From Azolla caroliniana (Eukaryota > Polypodiophyta), in assembly GCA_043228905.1 (NCBI GenBank), contig JBHGNT010000011.1:15066001-15130000 (forward strand): a stretch of 64,000 bases of DNA. Direction: 5' to 3'. This document shows, in pieces, positions 32,285 to 49,523 of the stretch (positions within the stretch are counted from its first letter, which is position 1; each line of letters starts with the position of its first letter). The notes beneath the pieces are model-generated. The model was given only the letters and a program-made list of their open reading frames with translations, made no database searches and was not told the origin of the DNA. A program made the position numbers and the translations under genes.

Positions 32285-34077
32285 GCACATGGTTTTGTTG
32301 TTGTCGTGATCTTTTGTTGTTTGATGGATTTTTCTTGTTGTTTCATTGTGGGTTTTTTTGGTCTTAATTCTTGTTATAAACATGGCTATATTGTGGGTGT
32401 TATGATAATACACATGGCTATATTGTTATAAACAAATTTATGTCTAGACTAGAGTTTAATATCAGTGGCGAATGCATGATCTCCATGAACTCCTAATTAT
32501 ATGATCATGCTGTATGGTCATAACATATCAAACTTGGAAACATAGTAATTCAGCCCTTCGCTTCCTCTGAAAATTGTGGTTATATGTAGATAGGGCGAGG
32601 ATATGCTGCTAAACCAAGAATTAAGTTTTTAAGCACATGGTAGTCCAATACTTTATGCCAATCATTTCTTGAAATGTAGTGTGAATCAAAAGAAAAGATG
32701 GAGAAAAAGATTCAAAAGAAGACACATATAACATTTGTATAATTTAAGAAACTTTAGTCACGAGGATGGTCTTAAAATTGGATTGTGCGCTGCTAACAAT
32801 CTTAAGCTATATGCGATTAGATAAAAAGTAAGGATCTATAATGTAAGTTGAAACACTGCCCCATAGATCATAGAACAAAGATATATATAGGAAAAGATGT
32901 CTGGAAAAGACACATACTGCGTTTGTATCAAGGCAAAAACCTAATCTTTTGCTTGCTCCTAACAGTATGTGGATGCAAGATGGTCTGAAAGTGTGATTAA
33001 AACTAAATAATGATCATAATAGCTATTTTTGTAATTTTCCCATTCCAGAATTTGCACATGTGCTCATTATATATATTACCATCATGGATTAGGTAGATCA
33101 AGAGGTAGTTTACATTAAAAGAACTATCCCAAGTGGTGGCTCCAAGAACTCTCTCTTTGTGCTTCGAAGTATGAATATCCCTTCATAGGAAAGAGACTCA
33201 CATCAAGAAAACTTTTGTAATTAGGTCCCATGGGTCAATATTGGCCTCTCTATGGATGCTAAAAAATGTCTCATCTAATCTAATCTCTCTCTCTCTCTCT
33301 CTCTATTGCAACGTCTGCTCATAATGATGATTTATGATGACATTGGGCAAAGATAGCCAATCAACTTAGGATGTGAATTACCCTTTGTGGTGGTTTGAAT
33401 CTATAAAATTTTGGCTGGTATTACAGCATTATAAGCATATGTATGGATGCTATATTAACATTTTGTTGCAGTGACCCTTGAGATGCAATAGTAGTTGCAA
33501 TCAATGATTGCCAATTACCTGTGGTGGTTTAGACTATGAGCTTTGAGCTTGATTAGTACATTTACGATATAGACGTTAGAATGATGTATTGTTACAACTA
33601 TCATTAAGATGCAATAATATTGTCTGATTCCAGTGCCTACTTCCAATATCATGATTTAGGATGTCAATGCAACCTTTTGCCTGATGTTTGTCTAAAATAG
33701 ATGGAGAACCATTCTTGAGGATGGCTACGAAGAGATAATAGAACCAATGATGATATAATTATGCTTCTGGATTATATATATATATATATATATATATTTA
33801 TGTTTTTTTCCTTTAGATCAAAAGTGTGAGGCCACTTCTTTTGGTCTTGTGTTTTATGATGAAGGAATCTTATATTTATTTATGCATAGGCTGAAATCAT
33901 AAAGAGAAAAAAACCCATGCAGGGAACTTTTCTTTGCCAAAATCCAGTGTGGAAGGATGTGGTTTTCCCACTTGTACCAAAGGTTGTGAGTAAAATTTGA
34001 TGTGAAATTCGTTGCAGGATACATTTCTTCATCGGAATCCATTATGGAAAGATATTGTTTTCTCACCTGAGGAATGA
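31895..34077 (+). CDS. Small GNAT-family N-acetyltransferase (NATD1 / At1g77540 type; 2 exons, 112 aa)
   Basis: Exon 1 is 31895-32173 and exon 2 is 34018-34077. The 1844-bp intron is GT-AG, phase 0. The protein contains VLWDPSKKRFSTSDGLAYLQ, MDLVHTFVPPSKRGTGIAAHL and GFSVIPTCSYVS, then DTFLHRNPLWKDIVFSPEE. RGTGIA (62-67) is the acetyl-CoA pyrophosphate loop, and Cys89 matches the conserved Cys of the plant protein. Plant members are short single-domain GNATs that bind CoA; weak histone acetylation has been proposed. The start has a strong context (AACCATGGC) and the length equals the family. A second, degenerate version of exon 2 lies at 33923-34000. Confidence 0.93.
32249..32281. repeat. (TA)n microsatellite in the GNAT intron
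   Basis: Uninterrupted AT tract about 75 bp after the 5' splice site. Confidence 0.95.
33773..33797. repeat. (TA)n microsatellite in the GNAT intron
   Basis: Short AT tract in the 3' part of the intron. Confidence 0.9.
33923..34000 (+). other. Duplicated alternative last exon of the GNAT gene
   Basis: After a possible acceptor (CCCATGCAG) this stretch reads GTFLCQNPVWKDVVFPLVPK plus five residues to a TGA. It lies in the same phase 0 as exon 2. Over 49 aligned bases it matches exon 2 (34018-34066) at 35. The first 15 codons keep the xTFLxxNPxWKDxVF pattern. It could be a mutually exclusive terminal exon giving a 118-aa protein, or a dead exon copy. Confidence 0.6.
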
Positions 34078-34689
34078 CGGTCTCACATATTTTGATGTAA
34101 CTAGTAAAGCTAAAAAGAAATAAGTATAGAGGGATCGCGAGGTCAAACCAATGGTAGTATATCAAAGTTTTATGTATAATGTATCACTTCATCAACAAGA
34201 AAATTACCATTTAATTCTTAACAACAAACTTTATATACAACTTTAAATTTTGCTTTCCTTAAGATGTCTTATTGAAACATTCAATGGTGTTTTTGGCTAT
34301 TGTTATGCATGTGATATTAATGAGCGGTAAATCTCTATTAGTATATCATAGGTATTTTTGTGGGAGTTCTTGTAAATCTTCAAATGAGTCAAATATAGTC
34401 TAGAGTCTAGACTTTTGTAGAAAGGCTCTACAGATTTTGAAAGTGTGCTTCTTAGTTGTAATGTTCAATAGTAAATTCTAGAACATCAAAAATCACTTAC
34501 CAATTGCACGTAATTATAAAATCAGTGAATTTATAAACCCTGAACTTACCAATACCTTGATTATCAATAGTCACTTACTTTGGATCTCCGTTGGACAATA
34601 ATTAAATCTCTTGGCCATAAAACACAATTTTTTTTATTGGATGTGAAAAACATTACAATGTAACTACAATTAATTTAATGTTACCATCA

Positions 34690-35175
34690 CATGGGTAATG
34701 GTATGTGGTAACGATCTGATAGGTAAGTGGAATACGTAATCGAGGAGAGAATTATACCTTGGTCTAGTAAATAGAATTCCAACATCTAAACCCTATGTTT
34801 TTGTAAACTTGCAAAAGATTATGCATATTTCGATTGCGATGCAATCCTCAATACCTCAAGGAAAACAAAAGCAAAAAAATTGTGCATGTCTTTGCTTTGA
34901 AGTCATGATGTGTATGTGTTGTACAAATGTCCATGATCTTGGCATAGAAAAACAATGTGACAACAATTGCAAGATTTGTGACATCTCTTTGGTGCACATA
35001 CAATTGAGACAACATTTGCAAGATTTGTGAATATGTAATCATGAATCTGAAGAGCAATAGGAGATTGTCTGGGATGGAGAGGGATATCTTCCAATGGGAC
35101 CACGCAAAAGAAGCAACTGCCTATGGTTAAACGGCATCTCTTTGGTGCACACGCAATTGAAAGAGAGACAGACAA
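34690..35175 (-). mobile_element. Second LINE 3' fragment with zf-RVT remnant
   Basis: The minus-strand frame near 35020-35170 reads CRLTIGSCFFCVVPLED and SPIALQIHDYIF, matching the zf-RVT block of the 5461-8155 LINE (GTCFFCTIQIED; CPISCQIWSYI). The nucleotide order around 34690-34870 parallels 5465-5670. It is strongly decayed. Confidence 0.6.
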
Positions 35176-35181
35176 TTGTAG

Positions 35182-35245
35182 GTCATGTAAGATAATTGGT
35201 AAGGTTGACCAATGGAGACAAGGAGGTCATGGGTTTATAACCCTT
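35182..35245 (+). repeat. tRNA-like (SINE-type) remnant
   Basis: ATAATTGGTAAGGTTG resembles an A box. GGG-TTTATAA-CCC forms a T-arm-like hairpin about 35 nt later. B box is degenerate. Confidence 0.35.
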
Positions 35246-35309
35246 ACATTCCTTAGTGTGGCATCTAGTGAATTAAGAAAATGTATGGAATAAGAGAGAG
35301 GGTGAGAAA

Positions 35310-35387
35310 TTTGGGGGGGTTTTGAACCCAAGACACTAGTGCTACTAGTGTAACAACTTATCACTACATTAAGCTAATTACGATAAA
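35310..35387 (-). repeat. tRNA-like (SINE-type) remnant
   Basis: On the minus strand TAGCTTAATGTAGTG (A-box-like, 35362-35376) precedes GGG-TTCAAAA-CCC, a hairpin with a 7-nt T-loop-like loop (35318-35330). There is no full cloverleaf. Confidence 0.4.
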
Positions 35388-35524
35388 AAAAGTAAAGAAA
35401 GAGAAGACAATTGCAAGTCATGTAAAGCCAATGTGCCGAGTCGCCCCTGGCAACCCCTTTTTTCATTCGTGCTAACGGCGTGTGTTAGTAAAAGTAAGTA
35501 AGGAAGGAAGTATATATGCACACA

Positions 35525-35590
35525 TGTATCATGTATGTATGTATGCATGCATGTATGTATGTATGTATGTATGTATGTGTGTGTGTGTGC
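35525..35590. repeat. (ATGT)n / (GT)n microsatellite
   Basis: Tetranucleotide ATGT tract running into a GT tract. Confidence 0.9.
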
Positions 35591-35785
35591 CAAGCGAGAT
35601 TTGAACTCTAGATGTATGAGTATGTATAGAATGGATGGATGGATGGATTGGATAGATCATCATAGATAATAGAGAGAGAGAGACATAGACATAGTTAGAA
35701 CTTAGACTCAGGTTTGAGCCCAAAATATGTACATAATGGGCTCTGCCTACTGACTCAGTAAGACCCAAAAACAGAGAGACCCACA

Positions 35786-35815
35786 GAGATAGATAGATAG
35801 ATAGATAGATAGATA
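35786..35815. repeat. (GATA)n microsatellite before the RlmN-like start
   Basis: GATA repeats end 15 bp before the start codon and probably lie in the 5' UTR. Confidence 0.9.
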
Positions 35816-35829
35816 TACATAAGATAGAT

Positions 35830-41324
<5,495 letters not shown>

Positions 41325-43390
41325 TCCATTGGCAATTATTTCGCTATTCTCTTCATGGTGGTCTCTGGGGATGAATTCAGAGCTCAAAACTCCTTGCGAT
41401 ACATGTGGCTGTACTTTTCACTGTTCCATCATTAGGCAAGTTTTCATAATGATTTCTTTTATTACTATCAAAGGTTGTGCAACCGTTTGTATTTTATGGA
41501 ATCATTTGTTAGCATTGAGTCTTTAAAAAGGCAGACCATTTGATCAAGAAACCTATTTTGAAGAGCTATTGTAAATCAAGTAAATGAGACATAAGTCATG
41601 TTTGTTTATATGAAAAGTGTCACTAAATTTGTTGTAGACAATTGAGTTCTAATTCCATATAGAAGCACAGGAGCCTTGTTTACATAAGAGCTCACAATTT
41701 GAGCAAAATCTCTTAAAAAGAACTGTACTTTTCAGCTCTTCTCTGCACAACCGTGAAAAAGCTGTCATGAATTGAGTTTTAATGATGTCCTGGCTAATGG
41801 TTCTAATCTTGTTGAATTTGTTTTGTAGGTCTTGTAAAGTTGATGAGAACATGTGCAGCGACAATTTCGGGGATGAATATCAGCAAAATTAGCTATTGAA
41901 ATTATGCCTATGCTTATTCATTTTAGTATTTTTGAGCATAAATATATGGAGTAAGATACCTTTCCAGAATTGAATTTCATGCTTATTCCAGTATCCATTG
42001 CCATAGCTTGAAATTTCATATTTTTGTTGCATGCTCTTTTACGTTATGAATGTTCTCCAATAGGTAAAGATTTCTTTAATTTCCTCACAATCTTTAATTT
42101 CTTTAGAGTTTGGATTGTCTAAATATTCTTTATTCAATTCATTTTAAAGATTTTAACTGTGTTTTATTGGTTTATATTCTGGGGGTAGCCCATAATCTCA
42201 TCTTTATAAGATTCCTTTGAGCCCATTATGCAATGCCAGATATGATATGATTCGACTGATAAACAAATCAATGGTGCATTCTATTACTGGCTTTGTGATG
42301 CATTTATTTCAACTTTTGTCCGTTTAGAACATGGAATAAATCATGGAATCACATTTACACCATTTGCTTATCTAATGACCATTACCATCAGTAGTGTACG
42401 CAATTATATCCATAGGAAAAGCACTTGCCTTACCTAATTCCAAATGATTTGGATTAACGTATATTGTAATGCTTTTGTTTTCACATTGTTGCAAAATTTT
42501 TGTACAATGCATCAAAACATAGTGTTTTGAAATAAGTGCTTTACTCACAAAAGATCTAGATGTATGATTGAGTAGATGGATTAACAGGAAATATTATTTA
42601 GTACTGGATAGAAATTGATGACGTTATCATCTTGTCAATAATGATGCTAACAACTTGTCATTTGTTAGAAGGTGAGGAATTTTGTATGGCATGTTATTGA
42701 AATCAATCGGGCATGTGCTATTAGGATTGGCATGATATCATATCAATTAATGCACTGCACACCATGTTATAGAAATTACAAGATAAAGAAAGCTTCAATC
42801 GAGTGTGTGCTATTATGATTGGCATGATACCATATCGCTTAATGCAAATAGTCGGTAATCTTATGTGCTTACACTTAGAAAGTGGGGTTGTGTTACTTAA
42901 TGAATACTAATGGTTTAAATAGTTGATTATGCATTAATTAAGAAAACTTGAAATTGCTTCAACCAATTGCAACATTGACTATGATTTAGACGAGTTAAGC
43001 CAAATCATATCTTCCACCCTTTGACTATGATTTAGGGAAGTTTTGTCTTATTGAGAGCAACCAAAAGAAAAAGATGGTGATATAATCAAGATAAAAACTA
43101 AAATCATCCTAAATGTAAACACTATTGACATTAATCCTCCTATTCCAATGTTAAGGGAAATAACATCACGCTTCTCTAATTTTAATAACCCTATTATGAT
43201 TAGTATTTCTGATCTAAAAATTGTCATCAACCAAATATATGTAGCAAACATGACACATTATAATTTTTGGGGAATTACCCTAGAAATGATTAATGGCCAA
43301 CGGGCTTATAATGTGAAAAGGACCCTTTAGGGTTTCCAAGTTGTATAAAGGACTAGAGCTCTCATGTAAAGAAAAGGCCTTTGGGTGCCC
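41325..43390. other. 3' region of the RlmN-like gene and spacer
   Basis: AT-rich; no gene or clear mobile element recognised. Confidence 0.55.
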
Positions 43391-44053
43391 CCATCTTTGG
43401 GGTTAGCAATGGGTCCAGTTTGGTTTTGGTTTAGTTCAGTTTCTTTGCCTTATAACCAAATTGAACCAAACCGAACCATTTATATAAAATAAAAACCAAA
43501 CCAAACGATTATAAACTCTCAAGCCATTTACAAAAGGTAAACGAAACCATTTGAATCAAAGCTGTTTAGGAAAAGTTAAAACCTAAGCAAACCATTTAAT
43601 AAAAAATTTAATCCTAACTATTCAAGTCAAATTAAATAAACAAAAATACATAAAATTAAATAAGCATTTAAGTTTAATTAATTAAATTAATAAAAAATAT
43701 CAATTAAACCATTAAATTAATAAACCGTTAAGGGGGTGGGGGGGAAGTATCGTCTCTTCACTGGCACTTTCGTCATAAATCTAGCACTTCTGTTTTGCTG
43801 GGAAATAATCTATCATTTCCGGGCTCCGCTCCAATTTTCACTTTATGTCCTAAATTTATCAATTCTTTTCCCTTTCTCATGCGTGAAAACGAGCGAAAAT
43901 GAATGAACAAATAATATTTCTAATGCAGAAGCAACGGAAGCTCCGTATCCATTACTCTTTTACAATCGATTATTTGATAGATTTGGAATGTGATGAGATA
44001 CACTCTAATCATCTCATAGGACTGCCCCGATGAAAACCAGCAGACAGACCGTA

Positions 44054-44058
44054 CAAAA
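44054..44058. repeat. Target-site duplication CAAAA of the outer copia (partner 55147-55151)
   Basis: Identical 5-mers directly abut both LTR ends. Confidence 0.85.
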
Positions 44059-44333
44059 TGACGAGAACTCGACGTTCCTTATGTCCGACGCTCGGCCACA
44101 ACCGAGATTCTTTTCATACACAGAAAAACAGGTGATGAACTGCGACACAAAAGGGAGAAATGGTACACAGGAGGTTTACGTGGAAAACCCCAAAATAGGG
44201 AAAAAACCACGGCAGCCCACAGGCTGCAAACTGTCACTATGTAGGAATATACAACAGTGAGTTCACTGAGGCAACGACCTCGTGCTCTCAGATCTTCGCC
44301 ACAGGCGGCGGTTACAACAGAGGCAACGACCTC

Positions 44334-44335
<2 letters not shown>

Positions 44336-44366
<31 letters not shown>
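44336..44366. repeat. (CT)n microsatellite in the LTR
   Basis: Its counterpart in the other LTR (54660-54692) has a different length. Confidence 0.95.
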
Positions 44367-44368
<2 letters not shown>

Positions 44369-44540
44369 CAGTTACGCACTCTCTCTTCTTCTTGCTCCAA
44401 CAAGGAAGAATAACAACAACAAAAAAAACGACACACCTAAAAGTTTGCCCTAAGTCATATTTATACTAATATGACTTTTCGGCTATTTACAAATGTAGCC
44501 TCGATGGGCTCTCAAAAACATATTTACGAATATGTCTCCC

Positions 44541-44724
44541 CATCCGGCTCATACCGGGCCTACACCATCCGGCTCTCCGCAGTCGGGTACTCCCCATCCG
44601 GTTCATACCGGGCCTACACCATCCGGCTCTCCGCAGTCGGGTACTCCCCATCCGGTTCATACCGGGCCTACACCATCCGGCTCTCCGCAGTCGGGTACTC
44701 ACCATCCGGTTCATACCGGTTCGG
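44541..44724. repeat. 54-bp minisatellite in LTR U3 (left copy)
   Basis: CATCCGG recurs at 44541, 44566, 44595, 44620, 44649, 44674 and 44703, alternating 25 and 29 bp. Each 54-bp unit is thus two related half units. In element sense it lies between the LTR start and the TATA box. Confidence 0.93.
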
Positions 44725-44802
44725 CCTCGGCCGAGTTTGTTCGTCGGCACTGTTCTTCTCCCTTCCCATCCGGAGGGACCTGTTTCCCAACAAACTCCCC
44801 CT

Positions 44803-47800
44803 TCACTCCGGCATGGGGTGTCTTTCCAGCCCGATCCTCTTCCGGCATGCGTCCAGCTTGTCGGGTGTCAGCACTTTGGTCAGCATATCTGACCCGTTCT
44901 CGGCCGTGTGGATCTTCGTCAGTGCGAACTCCTGGTCATCTACCCTTTCCCAGATCCAGTGATACCTCCGCTGGATATGCTTCGTCCGGGAATGGTAGGC
45001 CGCATTCTTAGCAAGGTGGATGGCACTTTGACTGTCGCAGTAGAGTCGGTATTCCTCTTGCCGGATACCGAGCTCTCCGATGAAGTCCTTCATCCATAAT
45101 ATTTCCTTGCCGGCTTCTACAGTCGCCATGTACTCCGCCTCTGTGGTTGACAATGCAACCGTCTTCTGCAGCCTCGACTGCCACGAAACAGCTCCCCCTG
45201 CATATGTCATCACATACCCGGATGTAGACCGGCTGGTATCCACATCAGCCGACATGTCCGAATCGGTGAAACCGTCCAGTTGAGGTTTCCCGGAGCCGAA
45301 TCAGAGACACATATTTGAAGTGCCCTTCAAATACCGGAGTATCCATTTGACCGCGTTCCAATGCTCCTTGCCGGGATTACTCATGAACCGGCTCACCACT
45401 CCGACTGCGTATCCAACGTCCGGTCGGGTACAAACCATTGCATACATCAAGCTCCCGACGGCAGAGGCATATGGAATCTTCATCATATCTGCCTTCTCTC
45501 CTTTTTGTCTTCGGGCTTTGCTTGCCGAACAACTTGCAGTTTGCCGGAAGTGTCGATCCGACCGGTTTTGCATCTGACATGTTGAACCGGTGAAGCACCT
45601 TTGTCACATACTTCTCCTGTGACAGCCATAATTGCTTCACTGACCGGTCCCGAATGATGTGCATCCCCAATAGCTGTCTTGCCGGACCCAAGTCTTTCAT
45701 TAAGAAGGTCCGGTTGAGAGCCTTCTTCAGCATCCGTATTTTGCCTTGGTCTCGTCCGACGATCAACATGTCATCCACGTACAGGAGAAGTATCAGGAAG
45801 TCCCCTCCTTCGAACTTCTTCACGAACACGCAGTGATCGGCCTGCGTCTTATGGTACCCTTGATCGGTCATGAAGGAGTCGAACTTCCGGTACCATTGCA
45901 GGGGAGCCTGCTTCAGTCTGTACAAGCTCTTCTTCAACCGGCATACTAGGTGCTCCTTCCCTTTCTCCACAAATCCTTCCGGTTGCTGCATGTAGATTTC
46001 ATCTTCGAGGTCCCCGTGGAGGAATGCCGTCTTCACGTCCAGCTGCTCTACCTCGAGATCCATGCTTGATGCTATACTCAGCACCGTCCGGATGGAGGTC
46101 ATCTTTACTACCGAGGCGAATATTTCGTCGAAGTCCACGCCCTTCTTCTACTGGAACCCCTTCACCACGATCCTGGCTTTGTATCTCGGGGGGTTGCCAG
46201 CATCTCCCGGTTTCAACTTGAACACCCACTTGTTTCGGAGTGCCCGCTTTCCTTTCGGCAGCTCCACCAATTCGTACGTATGGTTCTCATGCAGGGAATC
46301 CATCTCATCCTGCATGGCACTTAACCATTTTCGGCTGTGGGTGTCTTCCTTCGCTTCTTCGAAGCTTTCCGGCTCCCCCTCATCGGTCAGCAGGACCTGC
46401 TCTGCATCCGGAAATCTCCGGGGCGCCCTTCTCTCTCTGAGAGGATATCTACGTCTTCGGGCTTCGGTAACCGGTTCCTCCATTTGCTCTTCATCCGAAT
46501 CCGATTCGGGGTCTTGACCGGTTCCGGTCTCAGCTTCCTCTACTTCTTCTTCTGCCGGTTCGGTATCCTCACCATAACCGGCTGGTTCCTCGAGTGCTAA
46601 CCGGTCTCTTGCCGGTTGGGTCTGCTCATTGTAGAGTCTATCCTTGCCGGTCGACTCGGAGTTCATTACCTTCTTCTCCGACTCCCAGTCGGCGAGCGTC
46701 TTGTCCTCCATGAAGATAATATCTCGACTCCGGAATACCTTCTTGTCGACCGGGTCCCACACTCGGTAGCCGAACTCATCGTCACCGTAACCGAGGAATA
46801 TGCATGGCCGGGTCTTTGGATCTAACTTTCCTCTCCGGTCCTTTGCTACATGCACGTACGCGAGACACCCGAACACCCTCAGATGCCGGTAGGACACTTC
46901 CTTACCAGTCCATACTCTCTGTGGCGTGTCTCCGTCCAAGGGTACTGAGGGTGATCTGTTTATCACATATGTCGCCGTCGACAATGCCTCAGCCCAAAAC
47001 TTCTTGGGTAGTTTTGCATGCGCTAGCATACTCCGAACCCTCTCCATTATGGTCCGGTTCATCCTCTCGGCCAATCCGTTTAGTTCCGGCGTCTTCGGCA
47101 CGGTAAATTCGAGCCGGATTCCCTTCGAGCGGCAGTAATCCTCGAACTGCCCCCGGTACTCACCTCCGTTATCTGCTCGAACCGCCTTCAACTTCCGGCC
47201 GGTTTCTCTTTCCACTCTCACGTGGAGCTCTTTGAAGACTGATAACACGTGATCCTTCGTCTTCAGCGGTGTGGCCCATAGCTTCCGGCTGTGGTCATCT
47301 ATGAACGTCACGAAGTACTGCGCTCCGGCATGTGACTTCGTGTCTACTTGACAAACATCCGTATGCACCAACTCCAGTGGTGCATTACGTCTCATCGGTG
47401 GCCTTGGTCGGAAGGAGGTTCGGTTCTGCTTACCGGCCAGACAATCAGTGCACTTCTCTAAGTGCACGTTCTTCACTGGAATGAGGTTGTCGTCTCCAAG
47501 CCTCTTCATCCCCTTCTCACTCATGTGACATAGCCTCTTGTGCCACAGTTCACCGGCAGTGTCGGAAGCCACGTTCACTTCTTCCGGACATAACCGGGCA
47601 TTCATCAGGTACAATGTGTTTACCTTCCGGGCCCGAGCCACAATCAGGCTCCCTTTGTTGAACTTCATGACACCGTTCCGGATGCTACCCGTGTAGCCTT
47701 CATCATCCAGCCGACCGGCTGATATCAGGTTCAGACGAACTTCCGGAACGTGTCAGACATCCTTCAACAGCAACTTGCATCCGGTTGGTGTTGTCAGCCA

Positions 47801-48540
47801 CACGTCTCCTATGCCGACAATTCGGCATGTTCCTTCATTCCCCATCCGGACACAGCCGTGATCACCGACTGAGTAGGATGAGAAGCATTTCCGGTCCGGG
47901 GTAAGGTGGAACGACGCTCCGGAGTCTACCACCCAGGTCATCTCGTCGCCGGCATGGTTTATCTCACTCTCCTCGGTGATGAGCATCAACTCCTCTTCAC
48001 TTGCCGCAATTGTCGTCGTTCCCTTCCGGTCCGGCCCCCTCCGGTCTTTACCGTTCCGGTCTGTACCGTTCCAGTTCGGGGTTTGCTTCGAATCGGTACC
48101 GTCGGTTTCCTTGTCTTTACGGAAATGCCGACAGTTCTTTTGGAAGTGTCCTGGCTTGCCGCAATAGAAGCAAGTAGGCCTCCCCCTTGACTTTGACCGT
48201 GTCCCCGACTTCTCCTGGTTCTGGGGACTACGATTTCTATGTCTTCCGCGTTCCGATTCGGTAAGGAGCGCTTTGGAGTCGGAGCTCGTATCTTTGTCTT
48301 TCCGACGAGCCTCCTCATCTAGCAAGCTCGACTTTACTCTTGCTAGGGATAACCGTTTTCCTTCCGGCCCGGCGTTGCCTAAAGTGACAACCAACGTCTC
48401 CCAACTATCCGGGAGGGAACCGAGCAGGAGTAGCGCTAGGACCTCATCGGCAAGAGGTACTTCCAATGACGTTGCCTAGTGGATCAGCCCCTGGCAGGCA
48501 TTCATATGCTCCGCCATGCTGGAGCCATCTTGGTACCGGA
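44803..48540 (-). pseudogene. Outer copia polyprotein, main part (gag end, PR, IN, RT, RNase H)
   Basis: Blocks in order: gag end with LLLLGSLPDSWETLVVTLGN; CCHC knuckle CFYCGKPGHFQKNC; protease WVVDSGASFHLTP; integrase LWHKRLCHMSEKG, CTDCLAGK, HTDVCQVD, RADNGGEYRG and LNGLAERMNRT; RT VEQLDVKTAFLHGDLEDEIY and LLYVDDMLIVG; RNase H SRSTSGYVMTYAGGAVSW and YCDSQSAIHLAKN. Stops are TAG at 48476-48478, TGA at 47753-47755, TAG at 46148-46150 and TGA at 45301-45303. One frame change lies near 45500-45508 in a T-rich run. The product cannot be made intact. Confidence 0.93.
48536..48540. repeat. Target-site duplication CCGGA of the inner copia (partner 54025-54029)
   Basis: Identical 5-mers directly abut the LTR termini. 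Confidence 0.92.
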
Positions 48541-48827
48541 TGTCGAATACAAGTGTATAATGGACGTATTCACACTATCCCTTCGGGCCATTTGTGTAAT
48601 TAGCATAAATGGTAGTTGCCCTAAGTCGGTCACTATATATAGTGACCTTGTAACCTTTTTGTAAGGTTGGGTGTTGTATTATTGCTTTGTGGAATAAAGA
48701 GTCTTTTGTGTGTGTGTCTCTCTCTCTCTCTCTCTCTGTGCAACGACCTAGAAACTGTCATACGCAGGTACTCAACAGCAATCGAATGCTTCTTGATCTT
48801 CCGCATAAACGACCTTGTCCCCCAACA
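48541..48827 (+). repeat. 5' LTR of the inner copia
   Basis: Contains the palindromic TATA region TCACTATATATAGTGA (48629-48644), poly(A) signal AATAAA (48693-48698) and a (CT)n tract. Ends CCCCCAACA before the PBS. Confidence 0.96.
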
Positions 48828-48829
48828 TC

Positions 48830-48841
48830 TGGTATCAGAGC
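48830..48841 (+). other. Primer-binding site of the inner copia (tRNA-iMet)
   Basis: TGGTATCAGAGC two bases after the LTR, complementary to the 3' end of plant initiator tRNA-Met. Confidence 0.92.
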
Positions 48842-49523
48842 CTGCACAGTATTCGGTCCTTCAATCCGCTGTCGGACGTCGTCTCAGCCTGCACAGCATT
48901 CGGTTTCTTGCGTCATTCGAAGAAGAGAGAAGAAGAAGAAAAACGAGGCTCGCATCTCATCGCGTTAGATCATCTTCGCTTGGAGTAAGCCAACAGGTTG
49001 TACTCTGTTCCTTGTGATCGTAACCGCTCGAGGTGAAATCCCCTTGTGCAACATTGACACGATCGTGCTCCACTCGGTTAAACGGCATCCGAAGAGGTCA
49101 TCAAACGCTGCTCGCCGCTCATTGTAACCACTCGGTGCAGATCGGTCTCAAGACAACAACCCCAATTCGTGCTTCATCCGGCTGATCGACATTCGAGAGG
49201 ATCAGTTGGATCTGTCTCTCTCGTCGCTGCAGCCACCCGAAGCAGAATCGGTCCAGACAATCGGTTTCAATAATCGGTATTCGGCATATATATCCGAAGC
49301 GAACCGGGCTCACTCCGACTCAGCAACATTCGGGAAGACCAGTCGGTTCTGTCCCTCAAGTTACCGGAGTCAATTCGAGCAAGTTCAACAATACATATAT
49401 CCGAAGCCGAACCGACTCGGGTTCAAATCCGACTAGAACGATATCGGGTGAGCCAACCGGCTGCACTCCAACAAGGTTCGTAGTCAACTCCGAACCGAGC
49501 CCCGTCAACCGAAACCAAATTTG
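48842..49523 (+). other. Untranslated leader of the inner copia
   Basis: 682 bp between PBS and the polyprotein ATG. It holds only short frames and several CGGT-rich segments. Packaging and dimer signals would be expected here but are not recognisable. Confidence 0.5.

Larger units (their letters stand above)
44059..44792 (-). repeat. 3' LTR of the outer copia (left)
   Basis: Matches 54385-55146 closely. Differences include one fewer 25-bp half unit of the minisatellite, a shorter CT tract and a few substitutions. In element sense it starts TGTTGGGAAAC at 44792. TATAAATA is at 44458-44465 (minus). Confidence 0.93.

Noticed and set aside
32174-32431. Read-through of GNAT exon 1 into the intron as a longer protein
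   Set aside because: A clear GTATGT donor follows the conserved CSYVS, and the extension is encoded by AT repeats.
35520-35590. CRISPR-like array from short repeats near 35.5 and 58.9 kb
   Set aside because: These are tetranucleotide microsatellites without spacers, in a plant nuclear sequence.
44471-45011. Open frames on both strands through the LTR minisatellite with an 18-residue period
   Set aside because: The 54-bp unit is a multiple of three and lacks stops in several frames, so the frames are a by-product of the repeat inside an LTR.
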